A stretch of 17,243 nucleotides of DNA from assembly GCA_031385325.1 (NCBI GenBank), contig JANNBJ010000137.1, positions 1 to 17,243 on the forward strand. Reading direction: 5' to 3'. The notes under the pieces are model-generated. The model saw only the letters and a program-made list of their open reading frames with translations. It had not been told where the DNA came from and did not search any database. The stretch's first letter is position 1. Each line of letters starts with the position of its first letter. This document shows positions 7,964 through 14,860 of this stretch, piece by piece. Both the position numbers and the translations under genes were made by a program. This stretch comes from SYFY01 sp031385325. Its GTDB lineage: Bacteria; Pseudomonadota; Gammaproteobacteria; Pseudomonadales; Azotimanducaceae.

Positions 7964-9631
7964 CTAGATTTTCAGGTGATCATCCAGCGATTCGAAGAAA
8001 CTGATGACCTTGTTGAACTGTTGCATCGAGCTCAGGTGCCGGCTCTCGCTGCTGGTTGCCTGTGGTGGTCTGAAACCGATCGACAGCTGCATCGGGTAAC
8101 GCGGAAAGTCACTGATCAGGGTGCGCAGACACTGACAAGCCCGCACATCGAGAATGAGGTTCAGCAGTAGCAGATTGTCCCCGATATCTTCAAATTCGCC
8201 CTGCTCGATGAGATCGAGAATGTCCGGGTTGCATAGCGCAGTTTCGATCTCATCGACAATCCAGGTCTTGCGCAGCAACTGCTCGCGCACATGTTCCGAG
8301 CGCAGCGCCGCGATCAACGCCTGCGCACCCCGCACCGGCAATGATTGCAGCAGATTCCAGCCGATCCTGAACAGGCCGACTACGCCCGGCTGTTCCTCGA
8401 GCGACTTTTCGATCACATCGAAACGGTCAACAGGTCGCTGGGTTTCCTGCCCGGCAAGCAGGTAGTCCAGACCGAGATTGGCACACGCAAGGGCCGCCTG
8501 CGCCGCTTCATCTTCCTTGAAACGCGCGCCTCGATACCAGCTGCCTGCGATCAATACGTTGGCCAGGAACACCAGTTCACTGAGCCGGCTGGTGAACGCT
8601 GCCGGGTTGGTCATCAACAGACGATCCAGATACGACTGCAACGGCAGAACAGTTTCCTTGCTGTCAGCAGGGCCGGTGAGCAGCAGTGGTTTTTCATCGC
8701 CGATGATCTGAGCATCGGCCAGCGCCGTTTCGAGCGCACGCAGTTCGCTCGGTGAGACCACCGACCGATCGAGCTCGTCTTCGGCTTCAGCTGCGGTTTC
8801 CGCGTTGGTCTGCTCATCCTTTGGGACTTGCGCATTGAGCTGTTCGAAGTAACGCTGACTGATCGGGTCATAGCCGGTCTGTGTGCATAGTTCTGTCAGC
8901 GCCGTCAGCCGCGTTGATTTCAGGAATCTGGCCGCCATGGGAGGTGTGACATAACCGCTGCGTTCACGTTTTTGTTCGCGCTCGAAGGTTTCGTCTTCGA
9001 GCAGCGCCTGGCCGTCGTCGGCATACCCCAGCACCGTAGGTGCATTGCAACATCGCGCAAGAACCCGCTGCAGGAATTCAGCGTCTTCGTCCTGCATGCC
9101 TTCCAGCGCCGTCTGGATGCTCTCCCACTCATCTTCATGGCGGGCAACCACCACGTAGTCACCGAAGATCAGGAACCCTTGACCTCGTTCGGACAACTGG
9201 CATAACACGCAGGCGCACGGAGGCGGATCCTGGTGCTCAGCCGCGACGCTGGCTTCGAACACGGTGATGAGCGGCGAGAAATTGAGAACCACAAACGTAT
9301 CACCCAACTCCATGAGTCGATCGACGGCAAAAGCGGTGCCGACTTCCAACAACACATCGAGCCACTCGATGAATTTATCCGGGCGGAGTGTTTCCGCCTG
9401 GCCGGGTACCAGCGTCTGCCAGAGCGACTCTTCAAAGACTTCGCGCAATTGATTGGTGGTCGTCAACGCCACCAGACTGCCGGCATCACGCACGCCTACG
9501 TGTTCGATCAACCGCTTCAGAACGGGCGACGGTAGTTGACGTACAAATGCCGGTAACGCCGGACTGTCAGTGAGGGTTCGCAGTAACTGCCTGGATGCCT
9601 GAAGACGAGTGACCGGGCGACGGCTTGGCAT
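7964..9631 (-). CDS. DUF6178 family protein
   Basis: 555 residues, soluble, with no signal peptide or membrane helix. It resembles DUF6178, a family of unknown function: alternating helical segments, WLDVLLEVGTAFAVDRLMEL (90-109) followed by DTFVVLNFSPLITVFE, and GYDPISQRYFEQL in the middle. An acidic linker follows (about residues 285-310). A short cysteine cluster, CACVLC (Cys 139, 141, 144), sits just before SERGQGFLIFGDYVVVARHEDEWE and could bind metal; whether it is conserved in the family I cannot say. The ATG at 9631 has GGAAGG (9638-9643) six bases upstream, which supports the start. It is separated from the hydroxylase gene by 111 bases and from the MFS gene by 80, so it may be its own unit. 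Family call from memory of the sequence pattern; no function is claimed. Confidence 0.75.
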   Translation of the reverse strand: MPSRRPVTRLQASRQLLRTLTDSPALPAFVRQLPSPVLKRLIEHVGVRDAGSLVALTTTNQLREVFEESLWQTLVPGQAETLRPDKFIEWLDVLLEVGTAFAVDRLMELGDTFVVLNFSPLITVFEASVAAEHQDPPPCACVLCQLSERGQGFLIFGDYVVVARHEDEWESIQTALEGMQDEDAEFLQRVLARCCNAPTVLGYADDGQALLEDETFEREQKRERSGYVTPPMAARFLKSTRLTALTELCTQTGYDPISQRYFEQLNAQVPKDEQTNAETAAEAEDELDRSVVSPSELRALETALADAQIIGDEKPLLLTGPADSKETVLPLQSYLDRLLMTNPAAFTSRLSELVFLANVLIAGSWYRGARFKEDEAAQAALACANLGLDYLLAGQETQRPVDRFDVIEKSLEEQPGVVGLFRIGWNLLQSLPVRGAQALIAALRSEHVREQLLRKTWIVDEIETALCNPDILDLIEQGEFEDIGDNLLLLNLILDVRACQCLRTLISDFPRYPMQLSIGFRPPQATSSESRHLSSMQQFNKVISFFESLDDHLKI

Positions 9632-9742
9632 GAAGCACCTTCCGAGCTGAGTCGGATCAGGAGACGGGTTGGGCGTTGTACGCCGCTCCCGGCCAACAAA
9701 CCAGTCTGTCAGGTCCGAACGAGGCTTGTTACACTGAGGTCC

Positions 9743-10741
9743 TCACGAGGTGCCTGCTCTACCGATGGGATACGCAGACGAAGCAGTCGCTCCCCCCGTC
9801 AACCCCATTCCAGCCCGCGCCCGAAGTTCTTCCGTTGTTTCACCCGGACCATCCGGCCGCCAACCCGGCGCACGCAGCAGAAAGCCAAGTGCTTCCCCCA
9901 CCGTGCGTGCACCGGACATGTCCTGAAACAAGGTGATCCACGGAGTAAGTTCAATGCGCAGCGGGTTATAACTGCGTATCGGTTTCACCCAGCCATAAAT
10001 GCAGGGTTCGTCCTCGCGCTCTTCGATGTAGGTACCAAACAGTCGATCGAAGACAATCAGGACACCACCATAGTTGGCATCCAGATACCGCAGATTGGAC
10101 GCGTGATGAACCCGATGCGCCGAAGGCGTATTGAGAACGCGTTCAAGCCAGCCAAGCTTCGGAATCCAGGTGGCGTGAATCCAGAACTGGTACAGCAGGT
10201 TGATGCCCACTACGGTCAGCACGACAGTCTTGTCAAAACCAAGCCAGACAAGGGGTGTGAAGAAAATGGAGGCACCTGCGAACTGACCAAACCAGCCCAA
10301 TCGATACGCAGCCGATAGATTCAGCTGGGTTGGTGAGTGATGTATCGAGTGGTTGACCCAGAAAAATCGAACCCGATGCGCGGTACGGTGAAACCAGTAG
10401 TAGAGAAACTCCTGGCCGAAAAAGAGGATCAGCAGGGAGGACACGGAGTTCAGTTCAAGATTGAACAGGCGGTGCTCTTCCGCCAAGGCGAAGGCAGGCG
10501 CGGCGAGTGTGATCGGGATCAGCCGCACCAGTCCGCGACCGACCTGATCGAGCAGGCTGACGCCCATGGCGCGCCAGTCGTAGTCCTCGATGTCAGGTGG
10601 ATTTATCGGGCCACCCGCGATCAGATTTTCTCGCCGTGCACGAATCCGCCGAGCGCGCCAGGTCAGCACCAGCGCTTCCGCCAGTGAAGCCAACAACACA
10701 AAGGGACCAGCAACAAGCAGGACGACGGTAAGTTCCGGCAT
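9743..10741 (-). CDS. Fatty acid hydroxylase / sterol desaturase family protein
   Basis: Integral-membrane di-iron oxygenase, 332 residues. The three histidine boxes of the superfamily are present in order: HRTAH (118-122), HSIHH (131-135) and HRVHH (209-213), plus an extra His near 189. About four hydrophobic segments surround them. NYGGVLIVFDRLFGTY after the last box and IYGWVKPIRSYNP resemble the bacterial branch near alkylglycerol monooxygenase and sterol desaturases, so it probably hydroxylates or desaturates a lipid C-H bond with O2. The ATG at 10741 is preferred. A TTG at 10756 would lie directly against a GAGG, too close to serve as its binding site. It is transcribed away from the TetR gene, with a 15-bp palindrome between the two starts, which makes it a likely target of that repressor. 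The substrate is unknown. Confidence 0.9.
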   Translation of the reverse strand: MPELTVVLLVAGPFVLLASLAEALVLTWRARRIRARRENLIAGGPINPPDIEDYDWRAMGVSLLDQVGRGLVRLIPITLAAPAFALAEEHRLFNLELNSVSSLLILFFGQEFLYYWFHRTAHRVRFFWVNHSIHHSPTQLNLSAAYRLGWFGQFAGASIFFTPLVWLGFDKTVVLTVVGINLLYQFWIHATWIPKLGWLERVLNTPSAHRVHHASNLRYLDANYGGVLIVFDRLFGTYIEEREDEPCIYGWVKPIRSYNPLRIELTPWITLFQDMSGARTVGEALGFLLRAPGWRPDGPGETTEELRARAGMGLTGGATASSAYPIGRAGTS

Positions 10742-10780
10742 GGCAGCAGTCTTCAACCTCAGTTACGATGCAATCATGAT

Positions 10781-10795
10781 ATGAGCAATGCTCAT
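10781..10795. promoter_or_regulatory. Putative TetR operator (15-bp perfect palindrome)
   Basis: ATGAGCA-A-TGCTCAT is a perfect palindrome with 7-bp arms and a single central base. It lies between the divergent hydroxylase (ATG at 10741) and TetR (ATG at 10833) genes. TetR-family dimers commonly bind palindromes of this size next to their own gene, so this is the natural operator for the adjacent regulator. Its position, about 40 bases from each start, would overlap both promoters. I could not assign -35/-10 boxes with confidence. Confidence 0.6.
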
Positions 10796-10832
10796 GTTTA
10801 CAAACTCGCGTTTCCAGAACCGTAGAGCTCGC

Positions 10833-11552
10833 ATGAAAACTTCAGATAATCAAACAGTTACGCGAAGATCGCCACGACAGGATCGGGCGGTGGCCAAGCT
10901 CGAACTCATGTTCGAAGCGGCCTTGCGGATCCTCGAGGCGGACCACCTTGGTCCATTGACCACCAATCGCATCGCGGCGGTCGCAGGCGTCAGCATCGGC
11001 ACGTTGTACCAGTACTTCCCGGACAAGGATGCGTTGCTGCTCGCATTGGTGAAACGCGAGGTCGCCAGAACCTTTGATCGTCTGGGCACGATCACTGACT
11101 CTGTGAGTGACGTCTCGCCTCACACCCAGGTGCGCGCCGCGGTTCGGATCATGCTCTCGGCTCTGGACGGCCGATTGCATGCACGCAAAAAGCTCCTGCA
11201 GGCACTGGCCAGCGGCGGGCAGGCGCACCTGATCGATGAAGAGATCATGACGCATGGGCTGAACTTCATGACAACCTCGTTTTCTGCCACGGGGCCATTG
11301 GCAGGATTTGTCCCGAAGCTCGATTTCATCCAGCGTTTTGTACTTGCCCGCGCGGTGAGTGGTGCCTTGCGCGCAGCCCTGCTTCATGACGAAAACCTGT
11401 TGCAGGACCCAGGCTTCGAAGACGCCCTGTGCCGATTGATCCTCGGTTATCTGCGGGCCGAGCGGGATGTGGCAAGCGCGGACGCAAACGTATCCGCTAT
11501 GATTCCTGAACCTGGTTCGTCTGGAAGCACACATGACACGACGTCTCGTTGA
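10833..11552 (+). CDS. TetR/AcrR family transcriptional regulator
   Basis: 239 residues from the ATG at 10833. The N-terminal DNA-binding domain has the helix-turn-helix TTNRIAAVAGVSIGTLYQYF (about 43-62) followed by PDKDALLLALV, standard for TetR. The C-terminal helical ligand-binding domain is not specific enough to name an effector. A GTAGAG sequence lies just upstream of this ATG. An earlier in-frame ATG at 10788 falls inside the palindrome 10781-10795 and would add 15 non-family residues, so it is less likely. The gene diverges from the hydroxylase gene, and its end overlaps the cyclase-family gene by 20 bases. It therefore probably represses itself, the cyclase gene and possibly the hydroxylase, with release by an unknown small molecule. 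Confidence 0.9.
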   Translation: MKTSDNQTVTRRSPRQDRAVAKLELMFEAALRILEADHLGPLTTNRIAAVAGVSIGTLYQYFPDKDALLLALVKREVARTFDRLGTITDSVSDVSPHTQVRAAVRIMLSALDGRLHARKKLLQALASGGQAHLIDEEIMTHGLNFMTTSFSATGPLAGFVPKLDFIQRFVLARAVSGALRAALLHDENLLQDPGFEDALCRLILGYLRAERDVASADANVSAMIPEPGSSGSTHDTTSR

Positions 11553-12342
11553 TCTCTCCATCTTTCTGGAAAACGACGTTGCCTCCGATCCGCCGGGCAT
11601 GGCACCGAAGATCCGCTATTTCACTCACGAAAATACGTTCGCGCAAATGGCGCCGTTTTTCCCGGGACTACGCAAGGAAGATCTGCCAGACGGTGAAGGC
11701 TGGGCGGTGGAAACGGTTCAGCTCTCCACCCACAACGGCACCCATCTCGATGCGCCCTATCACTTTCACAGCACCATGGATGCCGCACTTGGTGAGAAAA
11801 AAACTGCCCTCACCATTCATGAAGTACCTCTCGATTGGTGTTTCCAACCCGGCGTGAAACTGGACTTTCGACATCTTGCCGACGGTTATGTCGTTACCGC
11901 TCAAGACGTGGCCGCCGAACTGGACCGAATCGGTCACACCCTGTCGCCACTCGAGATCGTCATGATCAATACTCGCGCCGGTTCGCATTATGGAAATCCC
12001 GATTACGTGTCTGCGGGATGTGGCATGGGTTACGACGCCACCATGTACTTGCTGGAACGGGGCGTGCGCCTCACCGGCACCGATGCCTGGAGCTGGGACG
12101 CCCCGTTTGTACATACCGCGGGCAAGTACGCGGAGTCGAAGGATGCTTCACTGATCTGGGAAGGCCACAAAGCCGGCCGTGACATTGGTTATTGCCACAT
12201 CGAAAAACTGCACAACCTGGAGTCGTTGCCCGGCAACGGATTCTACGTGTCCTGCTTTCCGCACAAGATTCGTGGCGCATCTGCCGGGTGGACACGAGCC
12301 GTGGCAATCTTTGATGACGCCCTGCAGGCGTCCAAGGGCTGA
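11533..12342 (+). CDS. Cyclase family metal-dependent hydrolase (KynB-like fold)
   Basis: 269 residues of the cyclase/kynurenine formamidase-like family. The defining motif HxGTHxDxPxH is complete as HNGTHLDAPYH (67-77): His67, His71 and Asp73 are candidate zinc or manganese ligands and His77 a catalytic candidate. Later segments LTGTDAWSWDAPF and HIEKLHNLESLP match the family's C-terminal half. Members hydrolyse amides or lactone-like bonds (N-formylkynurenine, isatin), but many serve unknown pathways, and no other tryptophan-degradation gene is here, so I do not call it kynB. The ATG at 11533 lies within the end of the TetR gene, with GGAAG a few bases upstream, implying translational coupling. 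It converges on the kinase gene with only 6 bases between the stops. Cytoplasmic; substrate unknown, possibly linked to the divergent hydroxylase through shared regulation. Confidence 0.88.
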   Translation: MTRRLVDLSIFLENDVASDPPGMAPKIRYFTHENTFAQMAPFFPGLRKEDLPDGEGWAVETVQLSTHNGTHLDAPYHFHSTMDAALGEKKTALTIHEVPLDWCFQPGVKLDFRHLADGYVVTAQDVAAELDRIGHTLSPLEIVMINTRAGSHYGNPDYVSAGCGMGYDATMYLLERGVRLTGTDAWSWDAPFVHTAGKYAESKDASLIWEGHKAGRDIGYCHIEKLHNLESLPGNGFYVSCFPHKIRGASAGWTRAVAIFDDALQASKG

Positions 12343-12348
12343 CAAAGT

Positions 12349-13353
12349 TCAGGGCTCGCGATAATCCCTGACCGCCTGACACAAGGACTTGATCGCAGCA
12401 GGCTCCATGGTGCGACCGAGCTCAGGTCGATGCATCATCCAGCCAACAATGGCCAGACGTCTGACCAGCAGGAAGGTGGGGATCATCCTTGTCACGACCT
12501 CGGGCAGTGGCCGCCGGCTGCGATATCCGCGAAACACAGCGTCCTGAATATTGCTGAAGCTATTCGCTGTCCGATAGGGCAGTAGCGCGACCGCAAGATC
12601 GTAGGCATGCCAACCGAAGCCAGCATCGTCAAAGTCAATCACCGAAAGCGTCGACCCTTGCACCAGCAGATTGTACGGGTGCAGGTCAGCATGAATGACG
12701 CTGTACGTCTCGGGCGACTGGTCGAGTCTGCTCAAGACTGCGTGCAGGCGTGCGCGTGCTTGTGAAAAGAGCCCGGACTGTTCCACGTTGAACGCAGGAT
12801 GCTCCCAGAACCGTCCCCAGAATGGCGCTTCACCAATCAATCCATCAGCGTCCAGTGAATGTCGCTTGAATGCCGCCGGCACCGTCCACCCGCTGGCCTG
12901 ATTGTGCATCACGGCGATCAACGCCCCGAGTTGACCGAACCAGCGATCAACCCGTTCCAGGTCTTCCAGAAATCCGCTCTGGGCTTCGATCTGATCACCC
13001 ATCACTTCGCCATCGGCCCATTGTGCGAGACCCGCATGCCGCCACTCGGCGCTATCCCCGATTTGCACGGTTGCATACTCCGCACCACTTACCGTGCGGA
13101 TGCCTTGTGGAACACCGATGCCCGATTCGTCCAGGGCGCGTATCCATAAACGCTCGGCATTCAGTTCTTCCTGCGTGTGATAACCAGGTCGATGCAGGCG
13201 CAGGACATAACGCGCACCACCTGCATCGGTGACGCGCCACGTGATGTTCTCTGACACGTTGATCAAATCCAGTGATTTAACCGTCACAGGAAAGGAGCCA
13301 ATCGCCTCTCTGGCTGCCGCCAGATAACGCGCCTGCGTCTGGCTGTCGGTCAT
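12349..13353 (-). CDS. APH-fold small-molecule kinase
   Basis: 334 residues of the aminoglycoside phosphotransferase/choline kinase fold. Catalytic loop HADLHPYN (221-228, Asp223 the likely base and Asn228 a metal ligand) and metal motif IDFDDAGFG (239-247, Asp240) are both intact; the N-lobe shows SENITWRV (34-41) and YVLRLHRPGYH (49-59). These enzymes phosphorylate a hydroxyl on a small substrate such as choline, ethanolamine, homoserine, hydroxylysine or an aminoglycoside. The start ATG overlaps the stop of the PLP enzyme (ATGA at 13350-13353), so the two are translated together. With an AGXT2L-type lyase as partner, the likely job is to phosphorylate the amino alcohol that the lyase then breaks down, as hydroxylysine kinase does in animals. 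It is unlikely to be a resistance enzyme. The fold is sure and the substrate is inference. Confidence 0.87.
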   Translation of the reverse strand: MTDSQTQARYLAAAREAIGSFPVTVKSLDLINVSENITWRVTDAGGARYVLRLHRPGYHTQEELNAERLWIRALDESGIGVPQGIRTVSGAEYATVQIGDSAEWRHAGLAQWADGEVMGDQIEAQSGFLEDLERVDRWFGQLGALIAVMHNQASGWTVPAAFKRHSLDADGLIGEAPFWGRFWEHPAFNVEQSGLFSQARARLHAVLSRLDQSPETYSVIHADLHPYNLLVQGSTLSVIDFDDAGFGWHAYDLAVALLPYRTANSFSNIQDAVFRGYRSRRPLPEVVTRMIPTFLLVRRLAIVGWMMHRPELGRTMEPAAIKSLCQAVRDYREP

Positions 13354-14630
13354 CCCTCCGACTCGAGGGTTGCATCGAAGGCAGCCAGGAACTCATCCGC
13401 ATCCGCTTGTGAAAACACCAGCGGCGGGCGGATTTTCAGGACATTGCCCAGGGCACCTGCATTGCTGGTTAAAAATCCACGTTTCTTCAACTCGTTGGCA
13501 AAAGCCACCGCACGCTCGACATCTGGCTCCTTGACTGCCTTGCTCTTCACCATCTCTATGCCGATGAACAGCCCCTGACCACGCACGTCGCCAATGAAGT
13601 CATGACGAGGTGCTCGCTCGGCGAGTTTTTCGGTCAGCGCCGAACCAACAACGTCGGCATGGCGGCGCAAATCCAGCCGCTCGATTTCATCAAGCACCGT
13701 CATGCCGACGGCAGCCTGCAGGGGCGATGATGCAAACGTGTTGAAGTATCGTGTGGCGGCGCGGAATCGCCCAACAATGTCCTGGCTGGACGCGGTTGCT
13801 GCGAGTGGCAATCCATTACCCATCGGCTTGCCGGTGACCACGATATCCGGGGTGAAGCCCGTCACTTCGTAACCCCACCAGTGACCCGTGCGGCAATACC
13901 CGGCCTGAACTTCATCGGCGATGATCAACCCACCGGCGGCGCGCACACGCTGCGCCGCTCGTGCCATGAACCGAGCCGGCACATTCGGCAGGCCTTCATT
14001 GGCAAAGATCGAGCAGACGATCAGACAGGCAACACCTGCACCGCTGGCTTCGAGCTTCTCGATCGCGGAGTCAATCCGTTGGAGATAGGCATCAACGAGC
14101 GTGCCTTCGTCCACACCTGCCATGAGCGGACGATAGAGATCAGGGAACGGAAACGATGCAATTTCGGGGTTGGTGGTCGACTTTCGCCGCCCGCCACTCA
14201 GCATCCCGACCACTTCGCTGTTGCCGTGATACGTCGCATCGCTGAACACGATGCCTCGCTTGCCGGTGGCGATGCGCGCCATGCGTAGTGCGGCTTCGTT
14301 GGCTTCAGTTCCAGAACAGCTGAAAACAACTGACTCAATCTGCGGTCCATGCAAACCAGCCAGTCGTTCTGCGTATTCGACGATGCCTTCGTGCAGGTAA
14401 CGGCTGTGCACATTCAGCGTGGATTGTTGTCGGGTCATCGCTGCAACTACGGCAGGATTGGCATGGCCAACACAGGGCACGTTGTTGTACATGTCGACAT
14501 AACGGCGGCCATCTGCATCAAACAGATGAGCCCCATGACCTCGAACGATATGCAGGGGCTTCTCATAAAACAGCGCGGCCCCTTTACCGAGTGCACGATC
14601 ACGTCGGGCCAGCAGGGATTCATCGGTCAT
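13350..14630 (-). CDS. Class III PLP enzyme, AGXT2L phospho-lyase type
   Basis: 426 residues from the ATG at 14630, fold-type I class III. PLP residues: SGTEANEAA (107-115), Asp239 in ADEVQAGYCRTG, and Lys268 in TGKPMGNG as the Schiff-base lysine. Within class III it resembles the animal AGXT2L enzymes (ethanolamine-phosphate and 5-phosphohydroxylysine phospho-lyases): NNVPCVGHANP (49-59), HSRYLHEGIVEYAERL (75-90), YFNTFASSPLQAAVG (295-309) and GDVRGQGLFIGIE (347-359) all have close counterparts there from memory. Those enzymes remove ammonia and phosphate rather than transaminate. The coupled kinase downstream supports that reading, though a true omega-aminotransferase cannot be excluded. 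The frame stays open upstream to a GTG at 14840, through the palindrome, but those 70 residues are not family-like, so I reject that start. The binding site before 14630 is weak, and the palindrome begins only four bases upstream. Confidence 0.85.
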   Translation of the reverse strand: MTDESLLARRDRALGKGAALFYEKPLHIVRGHGAHLFDADGRRYVDMYNNVPCVGHANPAVVAAMTRQQSTLNVHSRYLHEGIVEYAERLAGLHGPQIESVVFSCSGTEANEAALRMARIATGKRGIVFSDATYHGNSEVVGMLSGGRRKSTTNPEIASFPFPDLYRPLMAGVDEGTLVDAYLQRIDSAIEKLEASGAGVACLIVCSIFANEGLPNVPARFMARAAQRVRAAGGLIIADEVQAGYCRTGHWWGYEVTGFTPDIVVTGKPMGNGLPLAATASSQDIVGRFRAATRYFNTFASSPLQAAVGMTVLDEIERLDLRRHADVVGSALTEKLAERAPRHDFIGDVRGQGLFIGIEMVKSKAVKEPDVERAVAFANELKKRGFLTSNAGALGNVLKIRPPLVFSQADADEFLAAFDATLESEG

Positions 14631-14633
14631 GGG

Positions 14634-14804
14634 ACTAACAGCCTGTCGGACTTGAGACTGATCTACTGCGCCGGTGGGACGAGCGGTCCATTTTTCCCCG
14701 ATTCCTCGTTGCATAGTTCCACTATGCGCCTCGAAATCGTGCAAAACTAGCCTCGCTCTCCCACCCGGCTCGCGACGATCGCTCAAGTCCGACAGGCTGC
14801 TAGC
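14634..14804. repeat. Long imperfect palindrome (fold-back, MITE-like element)
   Basis: Outer arms of 18 perfect base pairs (14639-14656 and 14782-14799, CAGCCTGTCGGACTTGAG and its complement) are extended a few more bases with mismatches to about 14634 and 14804. The centre is a 7-bp hairpin, GCATAGT-TCC-ACTATGC (14711-14727). Both are symmetric about position 14719, and between them about half the positions pair without gaps, with further matches if small gaps are allowed. It fills most of the 230-base gap between the DUF2254-like gene and the PLP enzyme. It has no coding capacity for a transposase and no T-tract after either arm. It looks like a non-autonomous mobile or dispersed hairpin repeat; it could also shape mRNA stability between the two genes. 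No clear target-site duplication is seen. Confidence 0.75.
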
Positions 14805-14860
14805 CTCCTCGCGGCAGAATTGCGAAATGGGTGATGACACGTTCCATCTTCAGGATCACA

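Noticed and set aside
9735..9745. 11-bp palindrome TGAGG-T-CCTCA at the hydroxylase stop codon
   Set aside because: Five-base arms with one central base are too short to be convincing, no T-tract follows, and it partly lies in coding sequence.
10788..10832. Upstream ATG for the TetR gene
   Set aside because: It lies inside the palindrome, adds 15 residues not typical of the family, and the ATG at 10833 gives a normal TetR N-terminus.
12349..13353. Kinase as an aminoglycoside resistance gene
   Set aside because: Only the general fold motifs match, the gene is coupled to a PLP phospho-lyase-like enzyme, and there are no resistance-island features around it.
14634..14804. Palindrome as a Rho-independent terminator
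   Set aside because: There is no run of T after either arm, and the hairpin is far longer and more imperfect than a standard terminator.
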